A stretch of DNA of 64,000 nt from Acidobacteriota bacterium (GTDB taxonomy: Bacteria > Acidobacteriota > UBA6911 > RPQK01 > DATIPO01). The DNA lies in NCBI GenBank assembly GCA_035471785.1, contig DATIPQ010000005.1:75330-139329 (forward strand). Reading direction: 5' to 3'. Under the pieces are notes generated by a model. It was not told where the DNA came from, did no database searches, and saw only the letters and a list, made by a program, of their open reading frames with translations. Position numbers and translations under genes: made by a program. This document shows positions 43,296 to 50,695 of the stretch, in pieces (positions within the stretch are counted from its first letter, which is position 1; every line of letters starts with the position of its first letter).

Positions 43296-44182
43296 GCCTG
43301 CTGGGGCTGATCGGCGATCACTTCACGCAGGGGCTTGAGTCCGTCCGAAGTGCGGATATGCAGGTCCCTCTGCGGAAAGGGAATCTCGATGTCGGCTTGG
43401 CGGAAAGCCTCGTCGATGGCGAAGTTGAGGTCGCTGGTAATGCGGAAATGACCGCTGGGCTGATCGGTCCAGGCGTGCAATTGAAAGTTGAGCGAGGAAT
43501 CGCCGAATTCGGCGAATCGCACTTGCGGTTGAGGTTGCGCCAGCACCTCCTCGTTCTGCTCGGCCACCTCCAGCAGGATGTCCTTGACCTGGGACGTATC
43601 GCTGCCGTAAGCCACGCCGACCGGGACGCGCAGGCGCACCCGTTCGTCGCGGTGCGACCAGTTGATGACGGCGTCGTCGGTCAAGTCGGAATTGGGGACG
43701 ATGACCGCGATGTTGTCGTTGGTGAGCACGCGGGTCACGCGGAAGTTGATGGAATCGACGCGGCCGCGCACGTCGTCCTCAGTGGTGATGTAGTCGTTGA
43801 CTCTGACAGGGCGCTCCAGCAGCAGCACCAGGCCGGATACAAAGTCGGCCACCACGTCCTGCAGGCCGAATCCGATGCCGATGCCGAGAGTACCGGCGAC
43901 CACCATCAGGGCGGTCAGTTCGATTCCCAGGGCCTGAAGTCCGACCATCAACCCCACCACCCAGACCACGTACTGGGACAAACGGGCCAGGGTATAGCGG
44001 GGTCCTTCGTCGATCTTGGAGAAGCGTCTTCGGATCAGTCCCTTGACGAAGCTGCCCAGGAAGACGGTCAAGACCAGAGTCAACAGGAAGACGGCCAGTC
44101 CGCCCACGGTGATCTGGTTGCCGCTGACTGTGAAGAGTTGGAAGTTGCCCACCGATTGAATCGACTGAATCCATTCTTGCAT
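43292..44182 (-). CDS. mscS: Small mechanosensitive ion channel (MscS family)
   Basis: 296 residues, normal size. Three N-terminal helices are seen, and the pore-lining TM3 is a Gly/Ala-rich stretch (VVAGTLGIGIGFGLQDVVADF). The beta domain RPVRVNDYITTED and RVTRVLTNDNIAVIVPNSDL follow. It opens under membrane tension to release solutes on osmotic downshock. An AAGGAA-type ribosome binding site precedes the ATG. It converges with parC. Confidence 0.94.
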   Translation of the reverse strand: MQEWIQSIQSVGNFQLFTVSGNQITVGGLAVFLLTLVLTVFLGSFVKGLIRRRFSKIDEGPRYTLARLSQYVVWVVGLMVGLQALGIELTALMVVAGTLGIGIGFGLQDVVADFVSGLVLLLERPVRVNDYITTEDDVRGRVDSINFRVTRVLTNDNIAVIVPNSDLTDDAVINWSHRDERVRLRVPVGVAYGSDTSQVKDILLEVAEQNEEVLAQPQPQVRFAEFGDSSLNFQLHAWTDQPSGHFRITSDLNFAIDEAFRQADIEIPFPQRDLHIRTSDGLKPLREVIADQPQQA

Positions 44183-44315
44183 GAAGGAAGTTCCTTTCTA
44201 TTTTCAACCCGGAAGCGGCCGCACAGAGCCATTCTACGCAACACCGGTGCCAGGTCTGGCAGGCTATTAGGCGCCATTTTTCCGCCGTCCCGGCGCCAGG
44301 GTGGGGTGGATTTCT

Positions 44316-44334
44316 CTAGGGAAGGTTTCCCTAG
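44316..44334. promoter_or_regulatory. Palindrome CTAGGGAA-N3-TTCCCTAG
   Basis: Eight-base arms (44316-44323, 44327-44334) around GGT form a perfect inverted repeat in the 285-nt gap between the divergent mscS and the coiled-coil gene. Could be an operator or part of a terminator; no T-run. Confidence 0.5.
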
Positions 44335-44395
44335 TTCCTCTCTGATCTGAAGGCGGCCTGGGGCAGGCCTGCCTTGCAAGAGTGGAACGTGCCTT

Positions 44396-44412
44396 GCTTT
44401 CTTGAAGAAAGC
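44396..44412. promoter_or_regulatory. Perfect 17-bp palindrome GCTTTCTTGAAGAAAGC
   Basis: Eight-base arms around a central G. It lies 55 nt upstream of the coiled-coil gene ATG. Such a symmetrical site fits a dimeric regulator, but nothing in the sequence identifies one. Confidence 0.5.
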
Positions 44413-44467
44413 GACGGTTGCTCTCTGCCTCGGGGAATCCTGTTGCGGAGGCGCCCACGGAGGGACC

Positions 44468-44752
44468 ATGGACCGAGTCAGCGAATACATCAGAGCGAAA
44501 AATGCCCGCCTGGATGAATGGGAGGAAGACATCGCCCGCATGAAGAAGGAGGCAGGCGAGGAGGGAGTCGAGCGGCGCGTTCGAGCTCAGATCGACTCCT
44601 TGGAACGGCGAGAACGAGCCGTTCGCGACATGGTCGAGTCCTTGAGAGAAGTCAGTGACGAAGAGGTCAAGGCTGTGAGATCCGGAGTCGAACAAGCCTG
44701 GAGCCAGCTTCGTGAATCCTTGCAGGAGGCCTCTCGCACCCTTTCCGATTAG
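44468..44752 (+). CDS. Small coiled-coil protein, unknown
   Basis: 94 residues from the ATG at 44468, preceded by GGAGGGACC, a good ribosome binding site. Nearly the entire chain is charged heptad repeat (RAKNARLDEWEEDIARMKKE, LERRERAVRDMVESLREV), so a helical hairpin or coiled-coil dimer is likely. No signal peptide or membrane segment. I do not recognise the family. It lies 62 nt upstream of the sigma-54 activator and has palindromic sites upstream. It may be a partner or adaptor of that regulator, which is inference only. Confidence 0.7.
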   Translation: MDRVSEYIRAKNARLDEWEEDIARMKKEAGEEGVERRVRAQIDSLERRERAVRDMVESLREVSDEEVKAVRSGVEQAWSQLRESLQEASRTLSD

Positions 44753-44801
44753 CCTCTCCGCCATCTCGGGAGGCTGTTTATTCAAGACGCGCTCAGTCCG
44801 G

Positions 44802-44807
44802 TATAGT
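44802..44807 (+). promoter_or_regulatory. -10 element TATAGT 7 nt before the sigma-54 activator ATG
   Basis: TATAGT, then ACGCTCG, then the ATG at 44815. A -35-like TTATTC lies 18 nt upstream of the box. No Shine-Dalgarno sequence. This is the cleanest example of leaderless layout in the window. Confidence 0.6.
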
Positions 44808-44814
44808 ACGCTCG

Positions 44815-46182
44815 ATGGCCAAACTTCGAGTCTTGATCGCCGAGCCTGAAAACTCGTTGGCGCACGAGTTGGAGAAAAAGATCGGAATGTGGGGCTACTC
44901 CGTGCGCGCAGTCGATTCGTCACAAGCCTTGGAGAAGGCCCTGCAAGCTTTTTCACCCGACATCGTGATGATTCGCCGCCAGTTTTCGGGCTGGCCACCT
45001 GGAAGATTGATCGAGGAGGCAGGCTCGGGGCTGCAGAAGCGCCGGTCGGTGGTGGTCCTGACCGAGGAGGACCATATCGATGACGCCGTGGAAACCGTCA
45101 AAGCCGGGGCCGCCGACTACGTCGTGCTTCCGGTCGATTGGGACCCCTTGCGCGATCAGTTGGAGCGGGTGGGCAAGGAAATCGAGTTGCGCCAATCGGT
45201 GGCTCGTCTCGCTTCCAAACTGGGACCGCAGACCCTCTTCGGACCTTTCGTGGGCGCCAGCAAGGCCATGCGCGAGGTCTACGACTTGGTCAAGGTCCTG
45301 GCCGCCAACGACACCTCGGTGCTCATCACGGGAGAGAGCGGGACGGGAAAAGAACTGGTGGCTCAGACCATTCACAAGATGAGCGCCCGCAGCGAAGGGC
45401 CATTGATCACCATCAATTGCGCAGCCTTCCCGCGGGATCTGATCGAGAGTCAGATTTTCGGTCACGTGAAAGGAGCCTTCACGGGAGCCAACGAATCCCG
45501 GGCCGGCTGTTTCGAGATGGCTGACGGAGGCATTCTCTTCCTCGACGAGATTGCTGAGATGCCGACATCCCTTCAGCCCAAGCTCCTGCGGGTGCTGGAG
45601 ACAGGGCGCGTCCGCAGGCTGGGGGGCAAGAAGGAGAAGAGCTTCGACGTGCGGCTCCTGGCCGCCACCAACCGTCCCGTCAAGAAAGTGCTCAAAGAGG
45701 GTCGTCTGCGCGAAGACCTCTTTTTCCGCATCAATGTCTTCAACGTCCATCTCCCTCCGCTTCGCAGGCGCAAAGGCGATATCGCGCTGCTGGCTCAGTT
45801 CTTCGTCCAGGGCTTCAACCGCAAACACGGCTTCCAGGTCGAAGGACTCGACGGCGACACCTTGCGCCGCTTGAAGCATCATGACTGGCCCGGCAACGTC
45901 AGGGAGCTGAAAAACGTCGTCGAAAGAGCCGTGGTCATGACCCGCCGCGGATTCATCCAGCCGTCACAACTCCCGCCCGCCTTGCGCGGAGCGCTCTCCT
46001 CCGGTCGGGACGAGAGCGAAGATGCGGCGGTCATTCCGGTGGGAACTACGCTGGCCGACGCAGAAAAGGAGGTCCTGCGCAAGACCTTGGCCAAGACGGG
46101 CGGCAACAAGAGCGAGACCGCCCGCATCTTGCAGGTCGACGTCAAGACCGTCCGCAGCAAGATCAAGAAATACGGCCTCTAG
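44815..46182 (+). CDS. Sigma-54-dependent NtrC-family activator with degenerate receiver
   Basis: 455 residues. Residues 1-120 are receiver-like but lack key residues: the phospho-acceptor site is R54 (IVMIRRQFSG) instead of Asp, and the conserved Lys is L105 (VVLPVDW). Residues about 145-375 are an intact AAA+ domain: Walker A GESGTGKE, the sigma-54 contact GAFTGA, Walker B ILFLDEIAE, and RLREDLFFRINVF. Residues about 405-455 are a Fis-type helix-turn-helix (KTGGNKSETARILQVDVKTV). It activates sigma-54 promoters; control may be by protein binding rather than phosphorylation. It starts from a TATAGT box 7 nt upstream. Confidence 0.93.
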   Translation: MAKLRVLIAEPENSLAHELEKKIGMWGYSVRAVDSSQALEKALQAFSPDIVMIRRQFSGWPPGRLIEEAGSGLQKRRSVVVLTEEDHIDDAVETVKAGAADYVVLPVDWDPLRDQLERVGKEIELRQSVARLASKLGPQTLFGPFVGASKAMREVYDLVKVLAANDTSVLITGESGTGKELVAQTIHKMSARSEGPLITINCAAFPRDLIESQIFGHVKGAFTGANESRAGCFEMADGGILFLDEIAEMPTSLQPKLLRVLETGRVRRLGGKKEKSFDVRLLAATNRPVKKVLKEGRLREDLFFRINVFNVHLPPLRRRKGDIALLAQFFVQGFNRKHGFQVEGLDGDTLRRLKHHDWPGNVRELKNVVERAVVMTRRGFIQPSQLPPALRGALSSGRDESEDAAVIPVGTTLADAEKEVLRKTLAKTGGNKSETARILQVDVKTVRSKIKKYGL

Positions 46183-46384
46183 CGGCTCGTCATGGTGGAA
46201 TTCCTGGCTAGGGAATCTCGCCCCCGTTCGGGGTCCCGCTCGAAGCTCCGCCGCCATCTCCCCTCCCTGAGCCGCACCTCACGGGCCCCCCGCGGCTAAT
46301 CGCCCTAACGGGAGCTGTTTGGCATCGTCTTTGCATTTCTCTTGGTTGAAGGAAAATAAACATCTTAAAGGGAGATCAACAGCT

Positions 46385-46846
46385 ATGACGACTATGACCA
46401 AGACCCCAGAGAGAACCCAAACCGCCACCCAGGCCAACCTGCGACCCCTGATCGACGGCCTCAATGAAGCCCTCAACCGCGAGGTGACGACTTTCTTGCG
46501 CTACATGCTGCAGGCATCCGTTTTGAAGGGAGTGGAATGGGCGCCTTTGCGCAGCCTCTATGAAGAGGAGGTCAGCGACGAAAGGGGCCACGCCCAGTAC
46601 TTGGCCAACAAAATCGTCATGCTGGGCAGCAAGCCTCGACTTGACGTCGACGTCGCCGAAGTCAAGACTGATCCTCGTGCCATGATCGAATTCGACATCG
46701 AGCAGGAGCAGGAGGACGTCAAGGGCTACAAAAGGCTGGCCAAGTTGGCCGAGGAGTTAGGCTTTATCGAACTTCAACTCAAAATGGAAGACCTGGCCGC
46801 CGACGAGTCGCGCCACGCCGAAGAACTGCAGCGGCTGCTGGGATGA
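46385..46846 (+). CDS. Ferritin-like protein (bacterioferritin/Dps-type four-helix bundle)
   Basis: 153 residues from the ATG at 46385, with a GGGAGA ribosome binding site. The four-helix bundle carries Glu and His metal-type ligands: EALNREVTTFLRYMLQAS, EEEVSDERGHAQYLANKI, FDIEQEQEDVKGYKRL and AADESRHAEELQRLL. The pattern fits a di-iron ferritin-like fold. Haem-ligand Met of true bacterioferritin is not evident. An iron-storage or oxygen-scavenging role is plausible. The gap 46183-46384 is GC-rich with a CCCCGTTCGGGG hairpin and a TTGCAT box near 46331, without a clear -10. Confidence 0.85.
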   Translation: MTTMTKTPERTQTATQANLRPLIDGLNEALNREVTTFLRYMLQASVLKGVEWAPLRSLYEEEVSDERGHAQYLANKIVMLGSKPRLDVDVAEVKTDPRAMIEFDIEQEQEDVKGYKRLAKLAEELGFIELQLKMEDLAADESRHAEELQRLLG

Positions 46847-46879
46847 CCGCTTCCACCCCCATCTGACCTGGGAGGGCGT

Positions 46880-47089
46880 TTGGCAACATTCATACGAGCA
46901 CAACAACCTGGCCGGCGGCGGCCGCCTCCCGTGCGGCCCCCGCGGCCTGAGCCTCCCGAGGAGCCGCCGGAACCTCCCGGCTCTCCTCCGCGTAAGCCCC
47001 CGATAAAGAATCCCCCGGGGCCGCCCTCGCCCGGACATCCTCCGGGCGGGGACCGCCCCCCCATCAAGGAGCCTCCCGTTCAAGGGTGA
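46880..47089 (+). CDS. Small proline-rich protein (probable)
   Basis: 69 residues, about 28 of them Pro, from a TTG at 46880 preceded by GGAGGG. The sequence is a run of PPxP-type units with Arg, Lys, Glu and Gly between. No signal peptide is seen, and the first residues (MATFIRAQQPGRR) are polar. The DNA is strongly C-rich because of Pro codons. It lies 33 nt after the ferritin-like gene and 48 nt before mgtC, on the same strand. The reading-frame and ribosome-binding-site evidence is fair, but a low-complexity reading frame in GC-rich DNA can be accidental. Confidence 0.5.
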   Translation: MATFIRAQQPGRRRPPPVRPPRPEPPEEPPEPPGSPPRKPPIKNPPGPPSPGHPPGGDRPPIKEPPVQG

Positions 47090-47137
47090 ATGAGGGGCAT
47101 AGGCAGATCCTAACCTTGGTCTGCGGGCGAAACGATT

Positions 47138-47599
47138 ATGGACTTTTCCAAGTTCCTGGTAGCGCCCGATTTGGAGCATGTGATTCAGATCGGGCTTGCT
47201 TACATTCTGGCTCTTCCGATCGGCTGGGACCGCGAAGAATCGGCTCGCGGAGTCGGCCTGCGCACCTTTCCCCTGGTGGCAGTGGCCAGTTGCGCCTTTG
47301 TCATTATCGGACAGGTGGCCTTGCAGGGCGGCGACGCCCAAGACAAGATCTTGGCCGGTTTGATGACCGGCATCGGCTTCATCGGAGGCGGTGCCATTCT
47401 GCGCAACGACAACAGCGTCGCCGGCACTTCCACCGCCGCCAGCATTTGGATCACGGGTGCCATCGGGGCTGCGGTGGCCTGGCATCTCTATCCCATCGCC
47501 GTCTTGCTGACGGCTCTCGATTTCCTGACGCTGCGCTATTTCGGCGGATTGAAGCAGAATATCGGGGAAAATGCCGAAGAAGAGCATGAGAGCAAATAG
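47138..47599 (+). CDS. MgtC/SapB-family membrane protein
   Basis: 153 residues with four to five hydrophobic segments. The family signature is clear: LAYILALPIGWDREE, GLRTFPLVAVASCAFVI, GLMTGIGFIGGGAILR and VAGTSTAASIWITGAIG. It lacks the C-terminal ACT-like domain of full MgtC. Members modulate ATPase or magnesium homeostasis; the exact role of this short form is unclear. The ribosome binding site is weak. It is on the same strand as the ferritin-like gene. Confidence 0.93.
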   Translation: MDFSKFLVAPDLEHVIQIGLAYILALPIGWDREESARGVGLRTFPLVAVASCAFVIIGQVALQGGDAQDKILAGLMTGIGFIGGGAILRNDNSVAGTSTAASIWITGAIGAAVAWHLYPIAVLLTALDFLTLRYFGGLKQNIGENAEEEHESK

Positions 47600-47703
47600 G
47601 AACGGTTCTCTCGTCAGGAGCGTTCAAGGCGAATAGAAGCCGCCCCGCTTCGTAGTAGAATAGCGCTTTGGAAATAATGTCCCTCGTCGCTTAGGAGAAT
47701 GAC

Positions 47704-49494
47704 ATGAAGGACTTCTTGAAGAGTTTCTTCGCTACTTTGGCCGCGCTGGCGATCGTTGCCGGCGGAGCATTTTTTCTCTTGATGATCCTCATTGCCGCCG
47801 CTTCGTCGGGCGATGCGCCCAGCGTGCCCTCCAAGGCGGTCCTGGTGCTGGACTTGACCAAACCCATCTCGGACAAGCCTTACGTGGAAGATCCGGAACA
47901 GGTTTTCCGCCAAGCGCTGACGGGCGGGTCGCCACTTGAGTCGGTATCTCTGAAGACCATTCTGGACGCCTTGGATTCGGCGGCCGACGACGACCGCATC
48001 AAGGCCGTACTGGTTCGGGGACCGGCAGCCAGTCCGGGCTGGCTCTCGGGATGGGCCGCCCTCAAGGAGGTGCGCGAGGGATTGGAGCGCTTCAAGGAAT
48101 CCGGCAAGGAAGTCCTGGCCTACGGGCGCATCTACAGCGAAGCCGACTACTATGTAGCCTCGGTTGCCAATTCCATCCAGATTCACCCGCTGGGGGGGCT
48201 GGAAATGAACGGGCTGGCCTCCGAACGCATGTTCTATGCCCGCGCCATGCAGAAGTACGGCGTGGAAATGCAGATTCTGCGGGTGGGCAAGTACAAGGCG
48301 GCCGTCGAGCCCTACATGCTGGAAAAGATGAGCCCCGAGAACCGGCGTCAGACCGAATTGCTGCTGGCGGACCTCTTCAATCCCTTTCTGGAGGGCGTAG
48401 CCGTCTCGCGCGGAATCGAGGTAGAGCGCCTCAACTCGCTGGCCGACGGAAAAGCCCTCTTCAAGGCTCAGGAAGCCGTGGAGTGCGGCCTGGCCGATGA
48501 AGTGACCCATTTCGATGCCGTCCGAAAGCACCTGCAGGACCTGACCGACACGGCGGACGAAGACAGCTTCGCCCACATCAGCATCTCCGATTATGCCGAG
48601 GCCGCGGTGACCCGGAGGGGAAGCGGCAATGACTACATCGCCGTGGTCTATGCTGAAGGCGAGATCGTGGACGGCGCCAGCAAGACTCAAGTGGGCGGCG
48701 ACTCCCTGGCCAAGCTGCTGCGGCAGGCACGCGAGGATGAAGACGTCAAAGCCGTCGTCCTGCGCGTCAACAGTCCGGGAGGCAGCGCCATGGCATCCGA
48801 GGTCATTCAGCGCGAGACCCTTCTCATCAAGGAGGCCGGCAAACCCTTCGTGGTCTCCATGGGTACGGTGGCGGCTTCAGGCGGCTACTGGATTTCTGCT
48901 TACGCCGACGAGATCGTGGCCCAGCCCAATACCATCACCGGTTCCATCGGCGTCTTCGGCATGATTCCCAACGTGCAGAGGCTTTTCAACGATTTCGGCA
49001 TTACTTTCGACACCGCCAAGACCAACCAGCATGCCGACTTGGGCAGCATTTTCCGACCGCTCAGCGAAGCCGAACGCGAAATACTGCAAGGATTCACCGA
49101 TCAGGTTTACGACAAGTTCCTCAACAAGGTCGCCGAAGGCCGTAACATGACGGTGGAACAGGTTCACGAGATCGCTCAGGGCCGGGTCTGGTCAGGCCGG
49201 GAGGCCCAAAAGCTGGGCCTGGTCGACAGTCTGGGATCGTTGCAGGACGCGCTCGCCTCGGCCGCCCAGCGGGCGGAGCTGGGAGACCAGTACCGCCTGC
49301 GCTTCTACCAGAGGAAGAAAGACTTCGCCGAAACCTTGATGGAACTGCTTAGCGACCGGGAAGAAGACATCGCCACCCGGGGGCCCCTGGAATCTCAACT
49401 GGGCCGCGTCTACTCGGCGATTGAGAGGCTGCGCCATTTCAACGACCCCAACAACGTTTACGCCCGCCTCGAATTCGATCTTTCCATCCGCTGA
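47704..49494 (+). CDS. sppA: Signal peptide peptidase SppA, 67-kDa type
   Basis: 596 residues, the size of the tandem-repeat form. An N-terminal transmembrane helix (ATLAALAIVAGGAFFLLMIL) anchors it, with the active domains in the periplasm. The N-terminal repeat supplies the catalytic Lys (LRVGKYKAAVEPY), and the C-terminal repeat supplies Ser (GTVAASGGYWISAYADE). VNSPGGSAMASEVI is the substrate-binding Gly-rich loop. It degrades cleaved signal peptides. A GGAGAATGAC ribosome binding site precedes the ATG, and a TAGAAT box lies 41 nt upstream. Confidence 0.95.
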   Translation: MKDFLKSFFATLAALAIVAGGAFFLLMILIAAASSGDAPSVPSKAVLVLDLTKPISDKPYVEDPEQVFRQALTGGSPLESVSLKTILDALDSAADDDRIKAVLVRGPAASPGWLSGWAALKEVREGLERFKESGKEVLAYGRIYSEADYYVASVANSIQIHPLGGLEMNGLASERMFYARAMQKYGVEMQILRVGKYKAAVEPYMLEKMSPENRRQTELLLADLFNPFLEGVAVSRGIEVERLNSLADGKALFKAQEAVECGLADEVTHFDAVRKHLQDLTDTADEDSFAHISISDYAEAAVTRRGSGNDYIAVVYAEGEIVDGASKTQVGGDSLAKLLRQAREDEDVKAVVLRVNSPGGSAMASEVIQRETLLIKEAGKPFVVSMGTVAASGGYWISAYADEIVAQPNTITGSIGVFGMIPNVQRLFNDFGITFDTAKTNQHADLGSIFRPLSEAEREILQGFTDQVYDKFLNKVAEGRNMTVEQVHEIAQGRVWSGREAQKLGLVDSLGSLQDALASAAQRAELGDQYRLRFYQRKKDFAETLMELLSDREEDIATRGPLESQLGRVYSAIERLRHFNDPNNVYARLEFDLSIR

Positions 49495-49561
49495 GGAAAG
49501 CCTCTCTCAAAAGCCTCCGGGACCCCAGGCGGGTCCTTGAAGAGGCCGCCCGGATTTGCCC

Positions 49562-50620
49562 TCAGTCTTCGGCCTCGGGGTGAAGGACGGCTTGGCTGCG
49601 GGCCTCCTGCCGGTGCTGCACCACCACCGAAAGGCTGGCGCCGATCAAAATCACCAGCCAGGCGATGAAGATCCAGATAACCAGCAGCGCGACCGCCGCC
49701 AGTCCTCCGTAGATCTTGTTGTAATAATCGGTGGCCGCAGCCACCCAGGAGGTGTAAACGGAAAAACACCATCGGGCTACTTGAAGAGTGGTTGCCGTAA
49801 AGACCGCGGCGGCCAGGGCGGGAACAGCTTTCACGGAGCGGTCGGGCACCATCTTGTAGAGCAGATAAAGGATGCCCACGGTCAGGGCGTAAAGAATCAA
49901 ACTCAGGACCGTTCCCCACCATCCCAGCGGAACCAAGCCCTTGAGGAAGAGGCCGCGCGAGGCGGCCACTCCCGCCGCCGCCAGCAGTGCCGGTCCCAGC
50001 ACCAGGAACATCACGTAGACGGTGATTCGCCGCAGGATCGGGCGTCGCACCTTGATTCGCCAGACCTTGTTGAGAGCCGATTCCACGCTGGAAAACAGCG
50101 CCATGCTGGCCAATATGAGGCCCACGATGCTGCCGACGCCAAGCGCTCTGACCTCGATTTCACGGATCGACTCGGTCACGCGCGGCACCGTGTCGGCGGC
50201 CAAGTACTGAGTCAAGAAAGGTCGCAGCGTGTCGAAGAGGCTCTCCAAGCCGCCTACATACTCGAAGACCACGAATCCGAAGGCGATCAGCGGCAGAATG
50301 GAGAGGATGGTGATGTAGGAAAGGGAAGAGGCCATCATGGAAAGCTGCATTTTGGTGCAATGCCGATAGGTGGAAACGGCAATCCGGCGCAACTGATGCA
50401 GTTGCTCTCCGACTTCCTCCCTTAAGGTAAGCGGGCTTTCCTCCTCCTCTGCTTGCTCGTCGGCTCCTCCGCCTGGTCCCTCCTGCCGACGCTCTTCGAC
50501 GTCTTCAGCGGCGACTTCCTTTTCGGCGGCACGTTCCTCGGCCGGTTGCTCCGGTCCTTCGGCTGGCGATTGTTGAGGGCTCTCAGCCGAGAGGTTTGAT
50601 GCCTTGGGTACTCCGTTCAT
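49562..50620 (-). CDS. YihY/virulence factor BrkB family membrane protein
   Basis: 352 residues. A charged, Glu/Pro-rich N-terminal ~90 residues (EQPAEERAAEKEVAAEDVEE) is followed by about six hydrophobic helices typical of the family: LSYITILSILPLIAFGFVVF, LASMALFSSVESALNKVWRI and AAVALLVIWIFIAWLVILIG. The function of the family is uncertain; it was once annotated RNase BN, wrongly. It converges with sppA (68 nt apart) and is divergent from the hybrid kinase. The acidic N-terminal extension is a feature of this copy. Confidence 0.9.
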   Translation of the reverse strand: MNGVPKASNLSAESPQQSPAEGPEQPAEERAAEKEVAAEDVEERRQEGPGGGADEQAEEEESPLTLREEVGEQLHQLRRIAVSTYRHCTKMQLSMMASSLSYITILSILPLIAFGFVVFEYVGGLESLFDTLRPFLTQYLAADTVPRVTESIREIEVRALGVGSIVGLILASMALFSSVESALNKVWRIKVRRPILRRITVYVMFLVLGPALLAAAGVAASRGLFLKGLVPLGWWGTVLSLILYALTVGILYLLYKMVPDRSVKAVPALAAAVFTATTLQVARWCFSVYTSWVAAATDYYNKIYGGLAAVALLVIWIFIAWLVILIGASLSVVVQHRQEARSQAVLHPEAED

Positions 50621-50695
50621 GGCGACACCTGGCTTTTCAGGCTGATCCTAACACACTCGACCTGAGATCGAATCGCCAAGGTGGCTGTCAATGCC

